The translations under genes were made by a program, and so were the position numbers. This document shows positions 58,215-64,000 of a DNA stretch of 64,000 bases, piece by piece (within the stretch, counting starts at the first letter, position 1; every line of letters starts with the position of its first letter). Source of the stretch: Pseudomonas frederiksbergensis (GTDB lineage Bacteria; Pseudomonadota; Gammaproteobacteria; Pseudomonadales; Pseudomonadaceae); contig NZ_MOBP01000023.1 in NCBI RefSeq assembly GCF_003732665.1, positions 62,001-126,000 on the forward strand, read 5' to 3'. The notes below the pieces were generated by a model, which saw only the letters and a program-made list of their open reading frames with translations, was not told the DNA's origin and made no database searches.

Positions 58215-59667
58215 GAATCAGAAAGCCATGCCGCAACCGGAAATGCGCCGCATCCGTCGCATCCACTTCGTCGGTATCGGCGGCGTGGGCATGTGCGGCA
58301 TCGCCGAAGTGTTGTTGAACCTGGGCTATGAAGTGTCCGGTTCCGACCTCAAAGCTTCGCCGGTGACTGAGCGCCTGGAATCTTTCGGTGCACACATTTA
58401 TATCGGCCACCGCGCCGAAAACGCCGCTGCCGCCGACGTGCTGGTGGTGTCGAGTGCCGTGAACACTTCCAACCCGGAAGTCGCCACTGCCCTTGAGCGC
58501 CGTATCCCGGTGGTGCCTCGTGCGGAAATGCTCGCCGAGCTGATGCGCTACCGCCACGGCATTGCCGTCGCCGGTACGCACGGCAAGACCACCACCACCA
58601 GCCTGATCGCTTCGGTGTTTGCGGCCGGTGGCCTGGACCCGACGTTCGTCATCGGTGGCCGCCTGAATGCCGCGGGCACCAATGCCCAGCTCGGCACCAG
58701 TCGCTACCTGATCGCCGAAGCCGATGAAAGCGATGCGAGTTTCCTGCACTTGCAGCCGCTGGTGGCCGTGGTCACCAACATCGACGCCGATCACATGGCC
58801 ACCTACGGTGGTGACTTCAATGTATTGAAGAAAACCTTCGTCGAGTTCCTGCACAACCTGCCGTTCTACGGATTGGCGGTGGTGTGCCTGGACGATCCGG
58901 TGGTGCGTGAAATCCTGCCGCTGGTCAAGCGCCCGACAGTCACCTATGGCTTCGGCGATGACTGCGACGTGCGTGCGATCAATGTGCGCCAGCAAGGCAT
59001 GCAGACCTTCTTCACCGTGCTGCGTCCTGAGCGCGAGCCGCTGGATGTCTCGGTGAACATGCCGGGCAACCACAACGTATTGAACGCCTTGGCGACCATC
59101 TGCATCGCCTCCGACGAGGGTGTCAGCGATGAAGCCATCGTCCAGGGCCTGTCCGGGTTCCAGGGTGTCGGCCGACGCTTCCAGGTCTACGGCGAACTGC
59201 CGGTGGACGGCGGCAGTGTGATGCTGGTGGACGACTACGGTCACCACCCGACCGAAGTCGCCGCCGTGATCAAAGCCGTGCGCGGTGGTTGGCCGGAGCG
59301 TCGCCTGGTGATGGTTTACCAGCCGCACCGCTACAGCCGCACCCGCGACCTGTACGACGATTTCGTCAATGTCCTGGCCGATGCCAACGTGCTGCTGCTG
59401 ATGGAAGTCTACCCGGCCGGTGAAGAACCGATCCCGGGCGCCGACAGCCGCAAGCTGTGCAACAGCATCCGTCAGCGCGGTCAACTGGACCCGATCTACA
59501 TCGAGCGCGGCGTTGACCTGGCGCCAATCGTCAAGCCGCTGCTGCGTGCCGGCGACATCCTGCTGTGCCAGGGCGCCGGTGATATCGGCGGTCTCGCACC
59601 AAAACTGTTGAACAGTCCGTTGTTCGTCGGTGCCGTTGCCGCACCGACCGTGGGGAAGTTGAAATGA
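58207..59667 (+). CDS. murC: UDP-MurNAc:L-alanine ligase MurC
   Basis: Cytoplasmic ATP-dependent ligase of 486 residues that adds the first L-alanine. The N-terminal motif is HFVGIGGVGMCGIAEVL; the P-loop is AGTHGKTTTTSLI; EADESDASFLHLQP and the closing GAGDIGGLAPKLL match the family. GGAGG lies 6 bases before the ATG. Its last four bases overlap ddlB. Confidence 0.97.
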   Translation: MVENQKAMPQPEMRRIRRIHFVGIGGVGMCGIAEVLLNLGYEVSGSDLKASPVTERLESFGAHIYIGHRAENAAAADVLVVSSAVNTSNPEVATALERRIPVVPRAEMLAELMRYRHGIAVAGTHGKTTTTSLIASVFAAGGLDPTFVIGGRLNAAGTNAQLGTSRYLIAEADESDASFLHLQPLVAVVTNIDADHMATYGGDFNVLKKTFVEFLHNLPFYGLAVVCLDDPVVREILPLVKRPTVTYGFGDDCDVRAINVRQQGMQTFFTVLRPEREPLDVSVNMPGNHNVLNALATICIASDEGVSDEAIVQGLSGFQGVGRRFQVYGELPVDGGSVMLVDDYGHHPTEVAAVIKAVRGGWPERRLVMVYQPHRYSRTRDLYDDFVNVLADANVLLLMEVYPAGEEPIPGADSRKLCNSIRQRGQLDPIYIERGVDLAPIVKPLLRAGDILLCQGAGDIGGLAPKLLNSPLFVGAVAAPTVGKLK

Positions 59668-60620
59668 CTGCTGCTTACGCCAACCTCGTCTCCACCCTCG
59701 CGCCGAAAGACTTCGGCCGCGTCGCCGTGCTGTTCGGCGGCAAGAGTGCCGAGCGTGAGGTTTCCTTGAAGTCGGGCAATGCGGTTCTCACAGCGCTGCA
59801 AAGCGCTGGTGTGGACGCGTTCGGCCTCGACGTGGGCGATGACCTGCTGCAGCGTTTGCTGAACGAAAAAATCGACCGCGCCTTCATCATCCTCCACGGT
59901 CGTGGCGGTGAAGACGGCAGCATGCAGGGCCTGCTCGAATGCCTGGGCATTCCCTACACCGGTAGCGGCATCCTGGCCTCGGCTTTGGCCATGGACAAGC
60001 TGCGCACCAAGCAGGTCTGGCACAGCCTCGGGATTCCGACGCCACGCCACGCCGTACTGAGTTCCGAGGCCGATTGTATTTCGGCGGCCACGGAACTGGG
60101 CTTCCCTTTGATCGTCAAACCGGCCCATGAAGGTTCAAGTATCGGGATGGCCAAAGTGACTTCCGCGTCTGAGTTGATCGACGCATGGAAAGCGGCCAGT
60201 ACCTACGATTCGCAAGTGTTGGTCGAGCAATGGATTCAAGGTCCGGAGTTCACCATCGCCACCCTGCGTGACCAGGTGTTGCCACCGATTGCCCTGGGCA
60301 CGACGCACAGCTTCTACGACTACGACGCCAAGTACGTGGCTTCCGATACCCAGTACCGGATCCCGTGTGGCCTGGGCAGCACCAAAGAAAAAGAACTGAT
60401 GGACCTGACGGCGAAAGCCTGTGAGGCGCTGGGTATCGCCGGTTGGGGCAGGGCAGACGTGATGCAGGACGCCGACGGGCAGTTCTGGTTCCTGGAAGTC
60501 AACACCGCGCCGGGCATGACCGATCACAGCCTGGTGCCGATGGCGGCCCGTGCCGCCGGTCTGGATTTCCAGCAATTGGTTCTGGCCATTTTGGCCGCCA
60601 GCATTGAGCCGCGAGGGTAA
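59664..60620 (+). CDS. ddlB: D-alanine--D-alanine ligase DdlB
   Basis: ATP-grasp enzyme of 318 residues that supplies D-Ala-D-Ala to MurF. It carries VAVLFGGKSAEREVSLKSG at the N-terminus (D-Ala site), HGRGGEDGSMQGLLE, and VNTAPGMTDHSLVPMAARA with the metal-binding residues. The Y in ...KYVASDTQYRIPCGL is near the omega loop. It is followed by ftsQ after 4 bases. Confidence 0.96.
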   Translation: MTAAYANLVSTLAPKDFGRVAVLFGGKSAEREVSLKSGNAVLTALQSAGVDAFGLDVGDDLLQRLLNEKIDRAFIILHGRGGEDGSMQGLLECLGIPYTGSGILASALAMDKLRTKQVWHSLGIPTPRHAVLSSEADCISAATELGFPLIVKPAHEGSSIGMAKVTSASELIDAWKAASTYDSQVLVEQWIQGPEFTIATLRDQVLPPIALGTTHSFYDYDAKYVASDTQYRIPCGLGSTKEKELMDLTAKACEALGIAGWGRADVMQDADGQFWFLEVNTAPGMTDHSLVPMAARAAGLDFQQLVLAILAASIEPRG

Positions 60621-60624
60621 GACC

Positions 60625-61494
60625 ATGCAAGGCGCTCAGTTGAGACATCAGCCCCCCGCACCACCCGGCCGCAAGCCGGTGCCGCGGGGTGCCAGCCGAA
60701 TGGTGGCCAAAGAGCCGATGTCTGCGCGCCTGCCGAAAGCCAATTTTGGTTTTCTCAAAGCCTTGTTCTGGCCGGTGCTGCTGGTCGCGCTGGGCTTCGG
60801 TACTTACGAAGGCGCGCAGCGTTTGCTGCCTTATGCCGACCGGCCGATCACCAAGATCAACGTGCAGGGCGATTTGAGTTACATCAGCCAGCAAGCCGTG
60901 CAGCAGCGCATCGCCCCCTACGTGGCGTCGAGCTTCTTCACCATCGACCTGGAGAGCATGCGCACCGAGCTTGAAACGATGCCATGGATTGCCCACGCCG
61001 AAGTGCGTCGGGTGTGGCCGGACCAGGTGGTGATTCGCCTGGAAGAACAACTGCCGGTGGCCCGTTGGGGTGATGAATCGCTGTTGAACAACCAGGGCCA
61101 GGCGTTCACCCCGCGTGAGCTGGCGAACTACGAACACTTGCCACAGCTGTTCGGCCCACAACGGGCCCAGCAGCAGGTGATGCAGCAATACCAGGTGCTG
61201 AGCCAGATGCTCAGGCCATTGGGCTTCTCGATTGCACGCCTGGAATTGCGTGAACGAGGCAGCTGGTTCCTGACCACCGGTGCCGGTAGTTCTGGCCCGG
61301 GGATCGAACTGCTGCTGGGACGCGGCAACCTGGTGGAAAAGATGCGCCGCTTCATTGCCATCTACGACAAGACGCTTAAAGAACAGATTACGAACATTGC
61401 GCGCATCGATCTGCGCTACGCCAACGGCCTCGCTGTTGGCTGGCGGGAACCTGTAGCGCCCACGACAGCCCAACCCGCTGTCGCGAAGAATTAA
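60625..61494 (+). CDS. ftsQ: Cell division protein FtsQ
   Basis: Bitopic inner-membrane protein of 289 residues that recruits FtsL and FtsB. The basic, Pro-rich cytoplasmic start (about 1-40) is followed by one transmembrane helix (KALFWPVLLVALGFGTYEG, about 45-63), a POTRA domain (ITKINVQGDLSYISQQAVQQ) and the FtsQ beta domain (VWPDQVVIRLEEQLPVARWG). GAGGG lies 8 bases before the ATG. Fifteen bases separate it from ftsA. Confidence 0.94.
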   Translation: MQGAQLRHQPPAPPGRKPVPRGASRMVAKEPMSARLPKANFGFLKALFWPVLLVALGFGTYEGAQRLLPYADRPITKINVQGDLSYISQQAVQQRIAPYVASSFFTIDLESMRTELETMPWIAHAEVRRVWPDQVVIRLEEQLPVARWGDESLLNNQGQAFTPRELANYEHLPQLFGPQRAQQQVMQQYQVLSQMLRPLGFSIARLELRERGSWFLTTGAGSSGPGIELLLGRGNLVEKMRRFIAIYDKTLKEQITNIARIDLRYANGLAVGWREPVAPTTAQPAVAKN

Positions 61495-61509
61495 GAAGAG
61501 GCAGGACCC

Positions 61510-62769
61510 ATGGCAAACGTGCAAAGCGGCAAAATGATCGTCGGTCTCGATATCGGCACCTCCAAGGTGGTGGCGCTGGTCGGCGAGGTTTCGGACGACG
61601 GCACGCTGGAAATCGTCGGGATCGGCACTCATCCGTCCCGCGGCCTGAAGAAAGGCGTGGTGGTGAACATCGAGTCCACCGTGCAGTCGATCCAGCGCGC
61701 CATCGAAGAAGCGCAGCTGATGGCCGGTTGCCGGATCCACTCGGCGTTCGTCGGCGTGGCCGGCAATCACATCCGCAGCCTGAACTCCCACGGCATCGTG
61801 GCGATTCGTGATCGCGAAGTCAGCGCCGCCGACCTTGAGCGCGTTCTCGACGCCGCCCAGGCCGTGGCGATCCCGGCTGACCAGCGCGTGCTGCACACCC
61901 TGCCGCAGGATTACGTGATCGATAACCAGGAAGGCGTTCGTGAGCCCCTGGGCATGTCGGGCGTACGTCTGGAAGCCAAGGTCCACGTAGTCACCTGCGC
62001 CGTCAACGCCGCACAGAACATTGAAAAATGCGTGCGCCGCTGCGGCCTGGAAATCGACGACATCATTCTCGAGCAACTGGCCTCGGCCTACTCGGTCCTG
62101 ACCGACGACGAGAAAGAACTGGGCGTGTGCCTGGTGGACATCGGTGGCGGTACTACCGACATCGCGATCTTCACCGAAGGCGCGATCCGTCACACCGCGG
62201 TGATCCCGATTGCGGGCGACCAGGTGACCAATGACATCGCCATGGCGTTGCGCACCCCGACCCAGTACGCCGAAGAAATCAAGATTCGCTACGCCTGCGC
62301 CCTGGCCAAACTGGCCGGTGCCGGTGAAACCATCAAGGTGCCAAGCGTTGGCGACCGTCCACCCCGCGAGCTGTCCCGCCAGGCCCTGGCCGAAGTGGTC
62401 GAGCCGCGTTACGACGAGCTGTTCACGCTGATCCAGGCCGAACTGCGTCGCAGCGGCTACGAAGATCTGATCCCGGCCGGCATCGTGCTGACTGGCGGTA
62501 CGTCGAAAATGGAAGGCGCGGTCGAACTGGCCGAAGAGATCTTCCACATGCCAGTCCGCTTGGGCGTGCCGCACGGCGTCAAGGGCCTGGATGACGTGGT
62601 CCGCAACCCGATTTATTCCACTGGCGTTGGCCTGTTGATGTACGGCCTGCAAAAGCAGTCCGACGGGATTTCGTTCTCGGGCATCAGCAGCCGCGACAGT
62701 TACAGCAATGAAGAAGCCAAACCCGCCTTGCTCGATCGCATCAAGAGCTGGGTACAAGGCAACTTCTAA
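61510..62769 (+). CDS. ftsA: Cell division protein FtsA
   Basis: Actin-like ATPase of 419 residues that tethers FtsZ to the membrane. Phosphate-binding loops are VGLDIGTSKVVALVGE near the N-terminus and CLVDIGGGTTDIAIF in the middle; ADIG-like GIVLTGGTSKMEGAVELAEE closes the adenosine pocket. The C-terminal amphipathic helix PALLDRIKSWVQGNF is the membrane-targeting sequence. GAGG precedes the start. Confidence 0.97.
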   Translation: MANVQSGKMIVGLDIGTSKVVALVGEVSDDGTLEIVGIGTHPSRGLKKGVVVNIESTVQSIQRAIEEAQLMAGCRIHSAFVGVAGNHIRSLNSHGIVAIRDREVSAADLERVLDAAQAVAIPADQRVLHTLPQDYVIDNQEGVREPLGMSGVRLEAKVHVVTCAVNAAQNIEKCVRRCGLEIDDIILEQLASAYSVLTDDEKELGVCLVDIGGGTTDIAIFTEGAIRHTAVIPIAGDQVTNDIAMALRTPTQYAEEIKIRYACALAKLAGAGETIKVPSVGDRPPRELSRQALAEVVEPRYDELFTLIQAELRRSGYEDLIPAGIVLTGGTSKMEGAVELAEEIFHMPVRLGVPHGVKGLDDVVRNPIYSTGVGLLMYGLQKQSDGISFSGISSRDSYSNEEAKPALLDRIKSWVQGNF

Positions 62770-62835
62770 AGAATTACCGCAACACCGCAACAAACGCAGT
62801 AGGCGAAAAAACTAGAGAATGTAAGGAGAGGGAAA

Positions 62836-64000
62836 ATGTTCGAACTCGTAGACAACATCCCCGCAAGCCCGGTTATTAAAGTTATCGGTGTTGGCGGAGG
62901 CGGCGGCAACGCTGTCAACCACATGGTCAAGAGCAACATTGAAGGCGTTGAATTCATCTGCGCCAACACTGATGCCCAGGCGCTGAAATCCATCGGCGCG
63001 CGGACCATCCTGCAACTGGGCACCGGCGTGACCAAAGGTCTGGGCGCCGGCGCCAACCCTGAAGTAGGTCGTCAGGCCGCTCTCGAAGACCGTGAGCGCA
63101 TTGCCGAAGTCCTGCAGGGCACCAACATGGTGTTCATCACCACCGGCATGGGCGGCGGCACGGGTACTGGTGCTGCGCCGATCATCGCCGAAGTGGCCAA
63201 GGAAATGGGGATCCTCACCGTTGCGGTGGTGACTCGTCCGTTCCCGTTCGAAGGCCGCAAGCGTATGCAGATCGCCGACGAAGGTATCCGTCTGCTGTCT
63301 GAAAGCGTCGACTCGTTGATCACCATTCCCAACGAGAAGCTGCTGACCATCCTCGGTAAAGACGCGAGCCTGCTGTCGGCTTTCGCCAAGGCTGACGATG
63401 TACTGGCCGGTGCCGTTCGCGGTATCTCCGACATCATCAAACGTCCGGGCATGATCAACGTCGACTTTGCCGACGTACGGACTGTCATGAGCGAAATGGG
63501 CATGGCGATGATGGGCACTGGCTGCGCCAGCGGTCCGAACCGTGCACGCGAGGCCACCGAAGCGGCCATTCGCAACCCGTTGCTCGAAGACGTGAACCTG
63601 CAAGGTGCACGCGGCATCCTGGTGAACATCACCGCCGGTCCTGACCTGTCCCTGGGTGAGTACTCCGACGTGGGTAGCATCATCGAAGCCTTCGCTTCCG
63701 AGCACGCCATGGTCAAGGTCGGTACGGTTATCGATCCGGACATGCGCGACGAGCTGCACGTAACCGTGGTTGCCACGGGTCTGGGTGCGAAAATCGAGAA
63801 GCCTGTGAAGGTGATCGACAACACCATGCACACGTCCGTGGCCTCGCAGCCGCAGCAACAAGCGCCTTCGCGTCAGGACGCGCCGGCTGTGAACTACCGT
63901 GACCTGGACCGTCCGACCGTCATGCGCAACCAGGCTCAGGCCGGTGCTGCGACTGCCGCGAAGATGAATCCGCAAGACGATTTGGATTACCTGGACATCC
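62836..64000 (+). CDS. ftsZ: Cell division protein FtsZ (3' end beyond window)
   Basis: Tubulin-like GTPase that forms the Z-ring; 388 codons are inside the window and only about ten are missing judging by the usual length. The N-terminus has KVIGVGGGGGNAVNHM; the tubulin signature is GMGGGTGTGAAP; the T7 loop is NVDFADVRTVMSEMGMAMMG. The C-terminal linker is Gln/Ala-rich, and the conserved tail is just beginning (DDLDYLDI), the part that binds FtsA and ZipA. AAGGAGAGG lies 6 bases before the ATG. The 66-base gap after ftsA could carry an extra promoter. Confidence 0.97.
   Translation, partial: MFELVDNIPASPVIKVIGVGGGGGNAVNHMVKSNIEGVEFICANTDAQALKSIGARTILQLGTGVTKGLGAGANPEVGRQAALEDRERIAEVLQGTNMVFITTGMGGGTGTGAAPIIAEVAKEMGILTVAVVTRPFPFEGRKRMQIADEGIRLLSESVDSLITIPNEKLLTILGKDASLLSAFAKADDVLAGAVRGISDIIKRPGMINVDFADVRTVMSEMGMAMMGTGCASGPNRAREATEAAIRNPLLEDVNLQGARGILVNITAGPDLSLGEYSDVGSIIEAFASEHAMVKVGTVIDPDMRDELHVTVVATGLGAKIEKPVKVIDNTMHTSVASQPQQQAPSRQDAPAVNYRDLDRPTVMRNQAQAGAATAAKMNPQDDLDYLDI

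Noticed and set aside
60499..62793. 764-codon open frame opposite ftsQ-ftsA
   Set aside because: Shadow of the division genes; composition is typical of antisense frames in 60 % G+C DNA.

Overview
The window is about 60 % G+C chromosomal DNA from a Pseudomonas of the fluorescens complex. Evidence: a complete mraZ-to-ftsZ division and wall cluster in the Pseudomonas order, the rplM-rpsI / petABC / sspAB / dolP-diaA-yraN-lpoA / rsmI / rnpB run, neighbours matching the P. aeruginosa PA4626-PA4642 region (hprA, M48 lipoprotein, PctD-like chemoreceptor, mqo, PA4642), and many intergenic REP doublets (REPINs) with the core GTGGGAGCGGGCTTGCTC. No tRNA, prophage, insertion sequence or CRISPR array was seen.

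Layout. 0-14.2 kb: small hypotheticals, malate:quinone oxidoreductase, a YajG lipoprotein, an acyltransferase, a variant SRAP protein, a large chemoreceptor, an M48 lipoprotein protease, a GDT1/UPF0016 manganese exporter behind a yybP-ykoY riboswitch, RsmC and a hydroxypyruvate reductase. 14.4-27.4 kb is the accessory part: a LysE exporter; a lipid-related block of acyl-CoA ligase, DUF1302 outer-membrane protein, DUF1329 periplasmic protein and a 910-residue MalT-like LuxR regulator; then a 1213-residue serralysin-type RTX protease built from three kinds of long repeat. 27.5-36.6 kb: GloC-like hydrolase, OmpA-like lipoprotein, ZapG, alpha/beta hydrolase, TrpS with an extra C-terminal domain, ZapE, a GlxA-type regulator divergent from an acyl-CoA dehydrogenase, and Tas. 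36.8-46.8 kb: ribosomal proteins, cytochrome bc1, stringent starvation proteins, an envelope group on the minus strand, RsmI and RNase P RNA. 47.2-64.0 kb: mraZ rsmH ftsL ftsI murE murF mraY murD ftsW murG murC ddlB ftsQ ftsA ftsZ, mostly overlapping by 1-11 bases; ftsZ runs off the end.

The most rewarding spots are the manganese leader (operator-like TTGCCTA repeats over the promoter, then a riboswitch with two competing 3' helices), the A-B-C modular RTX protease, the SRAP protein that lacks two of four active-site residues, the TrpS C-terminal domain, and the ligase/DUF1302/DUF1329/LuxR block, whose substrate is not evident from sequence. No wholly new defence or mobile system was seen.
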